From contig JAEUIU010000038.1 of the NCBI GenBank assembly GCA_016795065.1, positions 62,001 to 126,000 on the forward strand: a DNA stretch of 64,000 nucleotides, written 5' to 3'. Origin of the DNA: Phycisphaerae bacterium (lineage in GTDB: Bacteria; Planctomycetota; Phycisphaerae; Phycisphaerales; SM1A02). A model generated the notes under the pieces. It was not told where the DNA came from, did no database searches, and saw nothing but the letters and a program-made list of their open reading frames with translations. Below are positions 51,452 to 61,005 of the stretch, one piece after another. Position numbers and translations under genes: made by a program. How positions within the stretch are numbered: the first letter of the stretch is position 1; the number at the start of each line of letters is the position of its first letter.

Positions 51452-52401
51452 CGGAGCCCCCCGACGAGCTCACTCACGTTGCGCGCCCCCTGCCGCCGCA
51501 CCCAAGCCTCGAGGCCTCGCGCCACCGCCAACGGCGTTCGCGGATCGACGAAGAGCGCGGTCCCGATGCCAACGCAATGCGCGCCGGCGAGGATGAACTC
51601 GGCTGCGTCCTCCCAAGTTGAAACGCCGCCAAGCCCGACGATCGGAATGCCCGCGTCCTTGGCGACCGCCCGGTAGACCTGATGCACCATGCGCACCGCG
51701 ATCGCGTGCACCGCCGGTCCGCTCAGGCCGCCCGTTCCCCGGGAGAGGATCGGCGTCCGTCGCTCGACATCGATCCCCATGGCGCTGACCGTATTGATGA
51801 GCGTCAGCCCGTCGGCCCCCCCGTCGATCGCCGCCCGGGCCATCGCCACGATGTCGCCGACGTTTGGGGAGAGCTTCACCAGCATGCGCGTTCTGGCCAG
51901 CGTCGGCCGCACCGCACCTAACAGTTCGCGCAAGGCCGCCGGGTGCTCACCGAACTGAAGGCCGTCGGCCGTGTTCGGGCAGGAGACGTTCAGCTCGACG
52001 AGCGGAAGGGACGGCTCGGCGTCGAAGGCCTGGGCGACGGCGACATAGTCCTCGACCGAGTGGCCTGCGATCGAACCGATCAGCGTGCAACCCAGATCGC
52101 GGGCTCCGGGGAGCTTCTCCGAAAGAAACCGCTCTAGCCCCACATTCGCCAGTCCGATCGCATTCAGCATGCCGCCGGGAATGCCCCACATCCGCCACGG
52201 GGCATTGCCCTCGCGGGGTTCGTGCGTGATCGACTTCGTGGTCACGGCCCCGATGCGACGGAGGTCGAATGCGTCCGCCAACTCACGGACATAGCCGCAC
52301 GTTCCCGCAGCCGCAATGAGAGGGTTGGCCAGCGGAACGCCGCAGAGGCTCGTGGCCAGGGGGCCGGCGAACGATTCGGCGAACGGCGAGTTCGTGGACA
52401 T
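51448..52401 (-). CDS. pyrD: Dihydroorotate dehydrogenase, class 1
   Basis: A 317-aa FMN flavoprotein of de novo pyrimidine synthesis. The start is ATG 52401 (a GTG six bases earlier is also in frame). Key parts are NPLIAAAGTCGY, LNVSCPN with the catalytic Cys141, KLSPNVGDI, LINTVSAMGID and PIVGLGGVSTWEDAAEFI. A catalytic Cys rather than Ser indicates class 1, a soluble enzyme. Within class 1, the layout resembles 1B, which needs PyrK as an NAD-linked electron-transfer subunit; no pyrK lies in this window. It overlaps the zincin gene and contains a CCTAACAGTT decamer at 51917. Confidence 0.95.
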   Translation of the reverse strand: MSTNSPFAESFAGPLATSLCGVPLANPLIAAAGTCGYVRELADAFDLRRIGAVTTKSITHEPREGNAPWRMWGIPGGMLNAIGLANVGLERFLSEKLPGARDLGCTLIGSIAGHSVEDYVAVAQAFDAEPSLPLVELNVSCPNTADGLQFGEHPAALRELLGAVRPTLARTRMLVKLSPNVGDIVAMARAAIDGGADGLTLINTVSAMGIDVERRTPILSRGTGGLSGPAVHAIAVRMVHQVYRAVAKDAGIPIVGLGGVSTWEDAAEFILAGAHCVGIGTALFVDPRTPLAVARGLEAWVRRQGARNVSELVGGLR

Positions 52402-52476
52402 CAGCACTCACGATAGCAGGCCCCGACGACGACGATCGGCCGTGTTACGCTTCGGGTTCCTCCTGCCGATCTACCC

Positions 52477-53130
52477 ATGACCTCCATCGACGCACTCAAC
52501 GCCCGCATCGCCCAGTTCGAGAAGATGGCTTCGGCCGATCCCGACAACGACATGGCCCACTTCAGCCTCGGGAACGCCTATCTTCAGGCGGGCCGAGCCG
52601 CTGAGGCTGCCCGCTGCATGGAGCGCTGCGTCGAGCTGAATCCCGACATGAGCAAAGCCTTCCAGCTCGGCGGCAAGGCCATGATCGAGGCCGGCTGGGC
52701 GGACCGCGCGGTGACCTTCCTCGAGAAGGGATTCGTCGTCGCATCGATGAAGGGCGACCGCCTTCCGCAGACCGGCATCGCCGACCTGTTGCGGTCGATC
52801 GGACGAGAGCCACCGAAGCTCTCAAAGGAAGTCGACGAGGCCGCGGAACGCTTGCGCGCCAGCGGTGCGTTCGTCTGCCGACGCACCAGCCGCCCCGGAA
52901 CCAAGCTCAGCAAGCCGCCTTTCCGGGGGCGCGTGGGCCAGTGGATATTCGACAACATCTCCGAGGAGACGTGGAAGGATTGGATCGGCCAAGGGACGAA
53001 GGTCATCAACGAGTTGCGTCTCGACTTCTCGCGTGATCGCGATCAGGAGGTCTACGACGCCCATATGCGCGAGTTCCTCGGTATCGACGCGGAGGTGATG
53101 AAGGAGATCGAGGCGGGCAACGGGTCCTGA
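52477..53130 (+). CDS. TPR protein fused to a YggX-like (Fe(II)-trafficking) domain
   Basis: A 217-aa protein with an N-terminal TPR part (about 25-90: HFSLGNAYLQAGRAAEAARC and KAFQLGGKAMIEAGWADRAV) and a C-terminal domain from residue 130 that matches YggX. In it, FVCRRTSRPG carries the conserved cysteine (134), PPFRGRVGQWIFDNISEETW and KDWIGQGTKVINELRLDF follow, then a final helix. YggX proteins protect iron-sulfur clusters and handle ferrous iron; they are normally stand-alone proteins of about 90 residues. The fusion suggests that a partner is held by the TPR part. Start ATG 52477, divergent from pyrD. Confidence 0.88.
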   Translation: MTSIDALNARIAQFEKMASADPDNDMAHFSLGNAYLQAGRAAEAARCMERCVELNPDMSKAFQLGGKAMIEAGWADRAVTFLEKGFVVASMKGDRLPQTGIADLLRSIGREPPKLSKEVDEAAERLRASGAFVCRRTSRPGTKLSKPPFRGRVGQWIFDNISEETWKDWIGQGTKVINELRLDFSRDRDQEVYDAHMREFLGIDAEVMKEIEAGNGS

Positions 53131-53221
53131 TGGGCAATCACCGAGCGAGCTGAGTGGGCAAACAACCCGATCGTGGATAGGGACGAGGGCGTTCTGGAAC
53201 CAACACCGGATCTGATCCCAG

Positions 53222-56149
53222 ATGGACACCCTGGAACCTCGCGCCGTCGCTCAGGCCAAACTCCTCTCGCGGGTGATCGCGATGCTGACGATGCTCGCCG
53301 GCATCGCGGTCTTAGTCGGATGGGCTCTCGGATTCGAGCCCCTGAAGCGAGTGCTTGGCGGTACCGGCGTGATGAAGCCGTGGACGGCAGTGTCCTTCTT
53401 CTGCGCTGCGGCCTCGTTGCTCTTCGTTCACCGGCACGCCCGGAGCGACGCCGCAGACAGCTCCCCGGCTGACGTCGGCCTCCATCAACACCGAGAGGGA
53501 AGTCCCGGCCGTCTCTGGGTCAAGCTCCTCGCTGCCATCCCATTCGGCGTCGGCTCGCTGACCCTCCTCGAGTATGCAACCGGCGCAGAGATCGGGCTCG
53601 ATGCCCTGTTCTTTCCCAATGCCGTCGTCGAGACCAACCTCCCCTGGCCCGGCCGCATGACACCTGCCGCGGCGACCGGCTTCTGTGGATTGGGCCTCGC
53701 CCTCCTCTTCCTTGAGGTCCGAATTGCCCGGGCGATGCTTCCGCAGATCTTCGCCTTCGTTCCGGCCGCGACCGGGCTCGTGGGATTCCTGGGCTACATC
53801 TACGGCGTCGACTCGCTTCTCCGCGTGCCCGCCTACTCGTCGATGGCGCTGCACACCAGCATCCTCTTTCTCGCGACCTCCTTCGCGGTCGTCCTCGCCA
53901 AGCCAGGCGTCGGCCTGACGGCTCCGCTGATGAGTCGGTTCAACGGCGGCGTGATGGCCCGACGCGTCCTGCCGTTTGCGATCGTCGTTCCGTTCATCCT
54001 CGGATGGCTGCGCCTCTGGGGCGAGCAGGCCGGGCTCTATGACACGCCGTTTGGGCTCGCCGTCTTCGCGTCAAGCAACATCGCGGTCTTCACGATCCTG
54101 GTGTGGATCAGCGCGGTGCGGATCAACCGGCTCGACGGGGCGCGCGAGGTCGCCTCCGAACGCTTGGCTCTCAGCGAAGCTCGCTCTCGCGCCATCAACG
54201 AGCATGCCGCCGACCTCATCCTGACCCTCGACCGGGGCGGGCGGATCCGGTTCGCGAATCCCGCGGTGCGCGAACTGTTAGGGATCGGCGACACCGCGGC
54301 CGCCGAAGCCCGACTGGTCGATTTCATCGACCCTGACGACCGCGGGTCGTTCGCCAGGGCTATCAACGCCGCGACCCGTCATGGGGCGGCCATTCCCGCA
54401 GCGTTCGACCTTCGCCTCCGCGGGGCGCATGGCGAGAACCGCATCTTCGAGGCTCTGGCCAGAAACCTCTTCGACAACCCTCATGTGGAGGCGATTCTCC
54501 TCAATGCCCGCGACGTCACCGAGCGTCGGGCCGCCGCGAGATCGCTGCGCGAGTCGGAAAGCCGGCTTGCCACGATCTTTCACGACACCCCCTTCCCGAT
54601 GGCGCTCGTGCGCCAGTCGGATCTGCGCTTCGTCGATGCGAACGAGCCCTACCTTGGTCTCTTGGGCTACGCCCGAACGGAGCTGATCGGGCAGCGTCCC
54701 GAGGATGTCGGCCTGCTTGTCGATGCCCGAGGCGAGGCGCTTGCGGCCCAGGTCCGTCAGGGCGCCCTGCTTCAGGGAGTCGAACTCGTCCTCCGCACCA
54801 AGGCCGGCGAGCTCCGCCACGTGATCGCCTCGGCATGCGTCATCCAGATGGACGGCGTCCCGCACACCTTCTCCATCCTTTTTGACATCACCGAGACACG
54901 CATGGCCGAAGCGGAACGGCAGGCGAGAGAGGCTCGCCTTGCCGAGCACGCCCGGCAGTCACAGCGACTTCAGGCCCTCGGAACGCTCGCGGGCGGCATC
55001 GCCCATGACTTCAACAACCTGCTCGCCGTGATCTCCGGGAATCTCCAGCTCATCGGGCATGAACGCAACGACGCGACGATCGAGGCACGGTCCGAGTCCG
55101 CCGTCACGAGTCGTTGCCTGGATGAAATGAGGCGAGCTACCGAGCGGGCCATCGACCTCACCAAACGGATACTCGCCTTCTCACGGCGACCCGAAGGGCC
55201 GCCCGGACAGGGCTCGTCAGCCCCCATCCAACTTCGCGAGGCCGTGGCCGAGGCTGTTGCCCTCTTGCGTTCCACGTTGCCCGCAAGCGTCGAATTGAAG
55301 ACCTCGCTGGAAGCGGAGGTCTCTCCTGTCGCGATCGACCCGACCTCGGTCCAGCAGATCATCCTGAACCTGGGGACGAACGCAGCGCACGCGATCGGCG
55401 ACGCCGCAGGCATCATCGAGATCCGGATCGAGCCGGTGGAGATCGACCGGGCGATGGCCCGCGCCGTGCCCGGACTTACGGAGGGACCACGCGTTCTCCT
55501 TTCGGTGCGCGACTCCGGCTGCGGCATCGACGCGGCGACGCTGCCACATGTTTTCGAACCGTTCTTCACCACGAAGCCAGCCGGACAGGGAACGGGCCTC
55601 GGCCTCTCGGTGGTGCACGGTGTGGTGACAAGCCTCGGCGGGACGGTTGCCGTCGAGAGTCGCGCCGGTGAGGGAACGACGGTACGGATGTACCTGCCCG
55701 CGGCCGCCGAGACGGGCCGCGCTACGACCGACAAGCCCCTACCGCCGCTGGCAACTGCCGGTCAGCGGGTGATGTATGTTGACGATGAGGAGGCTCTGGT
55801 GTGGCTGACGACGCGCCTGCTTGAGCGCCGCGGCTACCGGGTGACGTCGTTCTCCGATCCGGCAAAGGCGTTGACCGCGTTTCGGACCGACCCGATGGGC
55901 TTTGATGTCATCGTGACGGACGGTTCCATGCCAGGGATGACCGGTCAGCAGTTCGCGGAACGGGTTCGTCAGGTGCGACCGGAAATTCCCATTCTCCTCA
56001 CCAGCGGCTTCCTGACGCCGGACCGTGTCGAAGAGGCGAAGCGATGCGGCGTGCGTGATGTGCTCCTCAAGCCAAGCACCGTTGAGGAACTCGAGCAGGC
56101 GATTCATGCGGCGTTGTCAGTCGCCGCGACAACGAATGCCGACAGCTAA
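53222..56149 (+). CDS. Membrane hybrid histidine kinase with PAS domains and receiver
   Basis: A 975-aa protein. Residues about 18-285 hold eight or so membrane spans in an unnamed integral-membrane sensor region. Two PAS domains follow (about 315-435 and 445-560), then a HisKA/HATPase core with His in GGIAHDFNNLLAV, the ATP lid GTGLGLSVVHG, and a C-terminal receiver domain with Asp in VTDGSMPGMTG. Only one receiver is present and no DNA-binding output, so it probably feeds a phosphorelay. An aactgttagg decamer is at 54273. The start ATG 53222 has no strong Shine-Dalgarno. Ligand unknown. Confidence 0.9.
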   Translation: MDTLEPRAVAQAKLLSRVIAMLTMLAGIAVLVGWALGFEPLKRVLGGTGVMKPWTAVSFFCAAASLLFVHRHARSDAADSSPADVGLHQHREGSPGRLWVKLLAAIPFGVGSLTLLEYATGAEIGLDALFFPNAVVETNLPWPGRMTPAAATGFCGLGLALLFLEVRIARAMLPQIFAFVPAATGLVGFLGYIYGVDSLLRVPAYSSMALHTSILFLATSFAVVLAKPGVGLTAPLMSRFNGGVMARRVLPFAIVVPFILGWLRLWGEQAGLYDTPFGLAVFASSNIAVFTILVWISAVRINRLDGAREVASERLALSEARSRAINEHAADLILTLDRGGRIRFANPAVRELLGIGDTAAAEARLVDFIDPDDRGSFARAINAATRHGAAIPAAFDLRLRGAHGENRIFEALARNLFDNPHVEAILLNARDVTERRAAARSLRESESRLATIFHDTPFPMALVRQSDLRFVDANEPYLGLLGYARTELIGQRPEDVGLLVDARGEALAAQVRQGALLQGVELVLRTKAGELRHVIASACVIQMDGVPHTFSILFDITETRMAEAERQAREARLAEHARQSQRLQALGTLAGGIAHDFNNLLAVISGNLQLIGHERNDATIEARSESAVTSRCLDEMRRATERAIDLTKRILAFSRRPEGPPGQGSSAPIQLREAVAEAVALLRSTLPASVELKTSLEAEVSPVAIDPTSVQQIILNLGTNAAHAIGDAAGIIEIRIEPVEIDRAMARAVPGLTEGPRVLLSVRDSGCGIDAATLPHVFEPFFTTKPAGQGTGLGLSVVHGVVTSLGGTVAVESRAGEGTTVRMYLPAAAETGRATTDKPLPPLATAGQRVMYVDDEEALVWLTTRLLERRGYRVTSFSDPAKALTAFRTDPMGFDVIVTDGSMPGMTGQQFAERVRQVRPEIPILLTSGFLTPDRVEEAKRCGVRDVLLKPSTVEELEQAIHAALSVAATTNADS

Positions 56150-56648
56150 TGCGATAGCGCTGCCGTGCTCGTAGGTCCGGCGTCGCTCCATCCGTTCACG
56201 CTGACGGCCGATGGCACCACGATGTGCGTTGTCGCACGCACGATCGATGTGGATAACGTCGACGGCGCGGCACGATCAGATTTCTTCCCCATACTTGACG
56301 GACCGCGCTTCGGGCGCGGTAGAGTCGTTCCGTTCGAGCGGTGGAGGCCGCAGCGAACCTCACCGAAGTGGAAGACCGTCGGCAACGGCTGTTCGGCACT
56401 TGGCCGAATGGTGAACCGGCACCCCGAGGAGGAGAACGATGGCAATGGAATGCCAAGAGGTTGTGACATGCGCGAAGCTCGCCGCTGAGGTTCATAAGCG
56501 GGCGACACATCGCGAACGTCGAAGGTGCGCTACAGGCCGCAGCGAGGCGCCGGACTTCGATTTCGGCCTCGGTATCGATGAGGAGATCGACGAGGACGGC
56601 GACGAGCTTGATCCGCTCCCCGACCTCCGATCCGACGGCCCAAGGCAA
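56150..56648. other. 499-bp gap with promoter-like and RBS-like signals but no confident gene
   Basis: No open frame is convincing. On the plus strand there is TTGACG (56295-56300), a 19-bp spacer that holds a hairpin (CCGCGC-TTCGG-GCGCGG) and TAGAGT (56320-56325), a possible sigma-70-like promoter. Further on, GAGGAGGAG (56426-56434) precedes ATG 56439 by four bases; the frame from it runs on antisense through the whole BatA-like gene, so a real product would be expected to stop sooner. On the minus strand a TTG at 56648 follows the BatA-like stop directly. A short gene with an undetected frameshift is possible. Confidence 0.5.
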
Positions 56649-58799
56649 TCAGGCGGTGCGCCGCTGATAAACCCACCACTCCAGGAGCAGCACAAGAAGA
56701 ACGACAACCAAGAGGACCGGCCACAACGACGAGCGGGAATTGCCCGTGCCCACGATGCCGCTTTCCTTGACCGCAGCATCGGCAAACGCCAGGTTGTCGA
56801 CCGGTGCGATGACACTCTCCAAAGGATTGAGAAGGTTCACGGCAAAGCGGCGGGTCAACCTCTCGGCCTGGCCTGGCTCACTCCAACTCAAGGAATAGAT
56901 GCCAACCCGGGTAAGCGGGCCGTAAGCAAACTGCCCGGGGTCCCGAATCACAATCGGTTCCGAGTGCCCGTCGGGATGGAGCAGTTCCACATTGTCGGCG
57001 GCGGTCGGAATGCGAATGGCCGCCGTCGAGCCCGGCTGCAATCCAGCCAAGGCGAGCGCGTCACCACTCGAACCAAGCCACTCCAAGGCGTTGGGGACAA
57101 AATTCACCCAAGACCTCGAGAACGGCCAGTTCGAGAGCAGCGGGTCGAAGCAAACATGCAAGACCCGCACGCCGCCCTTGTCGAGCGAGATCATGAGCGG
57201 GCCTTCGGTCCCCTCCATGAGAACCTCGGCCTCGCGCGGCGGGCTGATCGCTTGCGACTTGGCGACGAAGAGGTCGGTTGCATTGACCGAGCGGAAGACA
57301 GGATGGTCCTGACGGGCGACACGGAAGAGGACCCGTTCGTGCTCGGCATAAGGAGCCAAATCCGAGACCGGCGTTCCGGAGAAGCTCAGGTAGCGGCCAG
57401 CCGGGAGCTTGATTCCCTCGGGCGGCGTGTACTTGTCCAAGACCACGACATCGAACTGCTCGGTGGTCCCATCGGCGATCGCCGCCTCGAACTCTCCCGC
57501 ACTCAGTTCGTCGTAGGACTCAAGCGGCATCCCTCTCAGAAGGACTCGCAAGAGCGGCGAATGAACCCCAACATAGGCCACGCGGAGGCGGCGAGCAGGC
57601 GGCACGACCAAGGCGGCCGCATCGTCGATCGGCAGATCATCCTTGCGAAGTTGCGACACGGTGATGACGGCATCGCGAGGCTGGGCAAAGGGCAGGAACA
57701 CCACTTGCTCTCGACCGGGAACTACCTTGCCGCCCGAAGCGATCGCCTTGGCCAGTGCGGCGGAGTCCGCGGCCCCCGTTGCGCTCGTCGCTCCCTCCGA
57801 TTCACCGGGAGCCTCGTCGTCAGCGGCGTCCTCGGTCTCGCCTGCTCGTCGCGGCTTCCGTCTCGGCTCGTCGGTCGTGCCGATCAGTCGTGCGGGAGGA
57901 ACGACGACCGGATCGGGCGTAATCGACTTCGCTGCCTCATTGACCGAGAGTTCGACGTCGCAGCGGACTTCGATCGCATTCGCGTTGCCGATCGAGGCAA
58001 AGACCTGGATCCGGTCAGGATCATCGGGACTGCGTTCAGCAGCAACGCGTACAACCCCCACGTTGTCGGCGTCATTGGAGCCAACCCGATTGAAGACAAT
58101 GGTCTCCCCTGTCTTCTTCGCCTGAGTGTCGATGTCTTCGATGCGACCATCGCTGAATATGACGAGCATCGCCGACTCGATGGCCGCAAGCGGGTTCTTG
58201 TCAGGATCAATCGAGCTGGTGTACGCGCGGGCAAGCTGGAGCGCTTCTCCGATTTTCGTTCGTCCATCCGTCGGGGCGATGCTTCGGATCGCATCGATGA
58301 CCTGATTTCGGCTCTCGCTGAAATTGCACCGCACATCGGCACGGTCCGCGAACGCAATCACCATCACTTCGCCGCTACCGCCGGAGAAAATCCCACCACC
58401 GAAGAACTTCTCGACACGGGCGATGGCGTCCTCCTTGGCGAACTCCAGCCGCGTCTTGGGCTTCTCGAGATCTTCACTCAGGTCGATGGCGTTCATCGAT
58501 GCCGAGTTGTCAATGAGGATGACGGTCTTTCCGCCGCGCTGGAGTCCGGTGTCTACCTGCGGCTGGGCAAGCGCCAGCGCCAGGAGCGCCAACGCGAGGA
58601 GTTGCAGCAGGAGCAGGATGTTCATGCGCAGTCGCTGAAACGGCGCGTTCGCCCGAAGATCTTCCAGCGATCGCTTCCACAAAAGCGTGCTCGCGATGGC
58701 CCGCGGCTGCCGACGCAGCTTGAGGAAGTAGAGTGCCACCAGCGGCGGAATCGTGGCCGCGGCAAGCAGGAGGCCCGCAATCGGAGTCAGCCACGTCAC
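56649..58799 (-). CDS. BatA-like VWA-domain membrane protein
   Basis: A 716-aa protein starting at GTG 58799, which overlaps the DUF58 stop by four bases. The N-terminal BatA-type part has two membrane segments (about 5-25 and 60-78) around a conserved linker. A von Willebrand A domain follows with MIDAS DNSAS (Asp97). The middle region of about 300 residues has a linker rich in Ala/Glu/Ser (residues about 310-360) and beta domains. A final membrane segment (WPVLLVVVLLVLLLEWW) ends near the C terminus. BatA-like proteins work with MoxR and DUF58 proteins in envelope or stress functions in many bacteria. Metal-ion-dependent binding is expected. Confidence 0.88.
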   Translation of the reverse strand: MTWLTPIAGLLLAAATIPPLVALYFLKLRRQPRAIASTLLWKRSLEDLRANAPFQRLRMNILLLLQLLALALLALALAQPQVDTGLQRGGKTVILIDNSASMNAIDLSEDLEKPKTRLEFAKEDAIARVEKFFGGGIFSGGSGEVMVIAFADRADVRCNFSESRNQVIDAIRSIAPTDGRTKIGEALQLARAYTSSIDPDKNPLAAIESAMLVIFSDGRIEDIDTQAKKTGETIVFNRVGSNDADNVGVVRVAAERSPDDPDRIQVFASIGNANAIEVRCDVELSVNEAAKSITPDPVVVPPARLIGTTDEPRRKPRRAGETEDAADDEAPGESEGATSATGAADSAALAKAIASGGKVVPGREQVVFLPFAQPRDAVITVSQLRKDDLPIDDAAALVVPPARRLRVAYVGVHSPLLRVLLRGMPLESYDELSAGEFEAAIADGTTEQFDVVVLDKYTPPEGIKLPAGRYLSFSGTPVSDLAPYAEHERVLFRVARQDHPVFRSVNATDLFVAKSQAISPPREAEVLMEGTEGPLMISLDKGGVRVLHVCFDPLLSNWPFSRSWVNFVPNALEWLGSSGDALALAGLQPGSTAAIRIPTAADNVELLHPDGHSEPIVIRDPGQFAYGPLTRVGIYSLSWSEPGQAERLTRRFAVNLLNPLESVIAPVDNLAFADAAVKESGIVGTGNSRSSLWPVLLVVVLLVLLLEWWVYQRRTA

Positions 58800-59824
58800 C
58801 GCAGGAGACCTCGCTTACGGAGGTAGTCGAGGAGGAGCTCGTCGATGTCGGTCTGCGTGTCAACGAGGACATGGGTGATCCCGCGCCGGATGCAGAACTC
58901 CCGCATCTTGCCGCAGTAGGCGTTGAGCCGGTCGCGGTACGCCTTAAGGAGCGGCGGCGTGATAGTGACCTCGTTCACGTCCTGGTCCTCGACGTCAACC
59001 AGTCGCAGGTCACCGGCAACTCCATTGGCGGCGGGATCAATCTCCTCCGGCGAGAGGATTTGCATCGCGAAGACGTCGTACCCACCGGCCCCGCCGGCCA
59101 GATACCGCAAGCCCTTCTCATAGCCCTGTTTCAAGAGGAAATCGCTCAAGATGATCATCACACCCCGGCCCTGTCGCGAGAGGGCGATCGAGCGCATCGC
59201 GTCATCGAAACCCATTGCGGTCGTGGGGTCCACTTGCTTCGGATCGGGTGTCGGCTCCTGTCGAAGCAACCACTGGCCCATCTCCGCCGTTCGGCGCCGC
59301 CCGCGGACACCCGAGAGGCGCTGCAGGCCGCCGCCGTTCGCAGCGGAGCCCCACGACACCAGTGACACACGATTGTGGTTCACCAGACCCACGTACCCCA
59401 AGGCCATCGCAAGCCGCTGGGCGAAGACGAACTTGTCAGGATTCCCCCACCGCATCGAGGCACTCGTGTCGACGCAGATCACGAGGGAAAGATCCTCTTC
59501 CTCCAGAAACACCTTGAGGAAGAGCCGGTCAAGGCGGCCGTAGATGTTCCAGTCAACAAAGCGAAGGTCATCACCATGAACATAGGGGCGGAAGTCGGCG
59601 AACTCGACGCTGATGCCACGGCGCTTGCTGCGGCGTTCGCCTTGCACCTTGCCGGCAAAGATCTTCCGGCTCACGACATCGATCTGGTCGAGTCGCGCCA
59701 TCAGGCGACCATCGATGAGGTCATCGATCTTGTCGGGCCGCCGGAGAATCGGCGGCTTGCCGGAAAAGGTCGTGGGCCCTCCGAGCGAAGTGGCTGTCGG
59801 GATGCGAGGTCCGACGCGACTCAT
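58796..59824 (-). CDS. DUF58 protein
   Basis: A 342-aa protein starting at ATG 59824, overlapping the MoxR stop by four bases. The DUF58 hallmark spans RFVDWNIYGRLDRLFLKVF and the VWA-type MIDAS VICVDTSASM (Asp119). The segment after it carries the remaining VWA fold, including VMIILSDFLLK. DUF58 proteins occur with MoxR ATPases and are thought to be their adaptor or client-binding component. No membrane span is found, so it is probably cytoplasmic. Confidence 0.94.
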   Translation of the reverse strand: MSRVGPRIPTATSLGGPTTFSGKPPILRRPDKIDDLIDGRLMARLDQIDVVSRKIFAGKVQGERRSKRRGISVEFADFRPYVHGDDLRFVDWNIYGRLDRLFLKVFLEEEDLSLVICVDTSASMRWGNPDKFVFAQRLAMALGYVGLVNHNRVSLVSWGSAANGGGLQRLSGVRGRRRTAEMGQWLLRQEPTPDPKQVDPTTAMGFDDAMRSIALSRQGRGVMIILSDFLLKQGYEKGLRYLAGGAGGYDVFAMQILSPEEIDPAANGVAGDLRLVDVEDQDVNEVTITPPLLKAYRDRLNAYCGKMREFCIRRGITHVLVDTQTDIDELLLDYLRKRGLLR

Positions 59825-61005
59825 CGGCGCCCTCCCCCGGCCCGCAACGAGCCGACGATATCCAAGACCTTGCCGCGCACGCCGCCCAGGCGCTTGACGC
59901 CTGGCTTGGCGAGCGACGATGCCGTGCCCCCGCCGTCGGTGGCCAGTCCCTCGGGACGCTCCTCGTCGATGGAGAGGCGCTGGAGAAGTTCTTCCACGAT
60001 GTTGTCAGTGGTGACGCCATCGGCCTCGGCCTCGAAACTACGCTCAAGGCGATGGCGGAGCGCCGGAGCGGCAACGGTCTTCACGTCGGCAAAGCTGACC
60101 GCGTACCGACCGTCCATCATCGCGACAATCTTCGCCGCGCTCACAATCGCCTGCGCTCCGCGAGGACTCACCCCGATGCGGATGTACTCGGCAAGGTCTT
60201 TCGGACAATGCTCTCCGCCCGGGTGCGTCGACAACACCAATCGAATGAGGTAGTCCTGGACGTGAGGCGCCACCACAATCTGACGAGCGAGCTTCTGGGC
60301 CGCGAGAATCCGTCCAGCGTCGAGCACCTGTCGCGGCGCCGAGGTCACGCCGGTCGTCGTTCGCCGGAGGACCTCGTTCATCTCGTCACGCTGGGCTGCC
60401 GGTACCAGGATCTTCAGGAGGAAGCGATCCAACTGGGCTTGGGGCAACGGATAGGTGCCCTCCTGCTCGATCGGATTTTGCGTGGCCATCACGAAAAACG
60501 GCCGTTCGAGAGGTCTGGTCAGTCCGCCGACCGTGACGCTCTTCTCCTGCATGGCCTCAAGGAGGGCCGACTGGCTCTTCGGTGTCGCCCGGTTGATCTC
60601 GTCGGCCAGCACCAGTTGAGCGAAGACCGGTCCGGGGCGGAACGAGAAGCTCCGCCTGCCCGTGTTAGGGTCTTCCACGAAGAGCGTGGTGCCGGTGATG
60701 TCGGCCGGCATCAAATCCGGGGTGAATTGAATGCGCGAGAAGGAAAGCCCAAGCGTGGCCCCGAGCGTCCGGACCAGGAGAGTCTTTCCCAGTCCCGGAA
60801 CACCCTCAAGCAGGACATGGCCATCCGCGAAGAGCGCGGCCAAGGTCAGGTCGACCACCTGATTCTGTCCCACCAGAACCGTGCCGATCTCCTTCCTCAA
60901 TGCCATGAACAGCTCGCGGAACTTCTCGCAACGCTTGCGGACCGACTCGATGTCATCGAGTCCGCCTTCCAGCTCTTCTGGTCTTGGAACCGATCCGTCG
61001 CTCAC
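59821..61005 (-). CDS. MoxR-type AAA ATPase
   Basis: A 394-aa ATPase starting at GTG 61005, overlapping the stop of the VWA/GATase-like gene by four bases. Walker A is GVPGLGKT (68-75), Walker B VLADEIN (131-137), and the sensor MATQNPIEQEGTYPLP is typical of MoxR. MoxR proteins are chaperone-like ATPases that help VWA proteins mature or insert metals. A C-terminal tail (residues about 350-394) is Gly/Ser/Arg-rich and likely disordered. The operon order VWA-GATase, moxR, DUF58, batA is typical of planctomycetes. Confidence 0.95.
   Translation of the reverse strand: MSDGSVPRPEELEGGLDDIESVRKRCEKFRELFMALRKEIGTVLVGQNQVVDLTLAALFADGHVLLEGVPGLGKTLLVRTLGATLGLSFSRIQFTPDLMPADITGTTLFVEDPNTGRRSFSFRPGPVFAQLVLADEINRATPKSQSALLEAMQEKSVTVGGLTRPLERPFFVMATQNPIEQEGTYPLPQAQLDRFLLKILVPAAQRDEMNEVLRRTTTGVTSAPRQVLDAGRILAAQKLARQIVVAPHVQDYLIRLVLSTHPGGEHCPKDLAEYIRIGVSPRGAQAIVSAAKIVAMMDGRYAVSFADVKTVAAPALRHRLERSFEAEADGVTTDNIVEELLQRLSIDEERPEGLATDGGGTASSLAKPGVKRLGGVRGKVLDIVGSLRAGGGRR

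Noticed and set aside
56439..58826. 795-codon plus-strand frame with a strong RBS-like start
   Set aside because: It is antisense to the full BatA-like gene. Only its first 70 codons could be independent, and that is recorded as an unresolved region.
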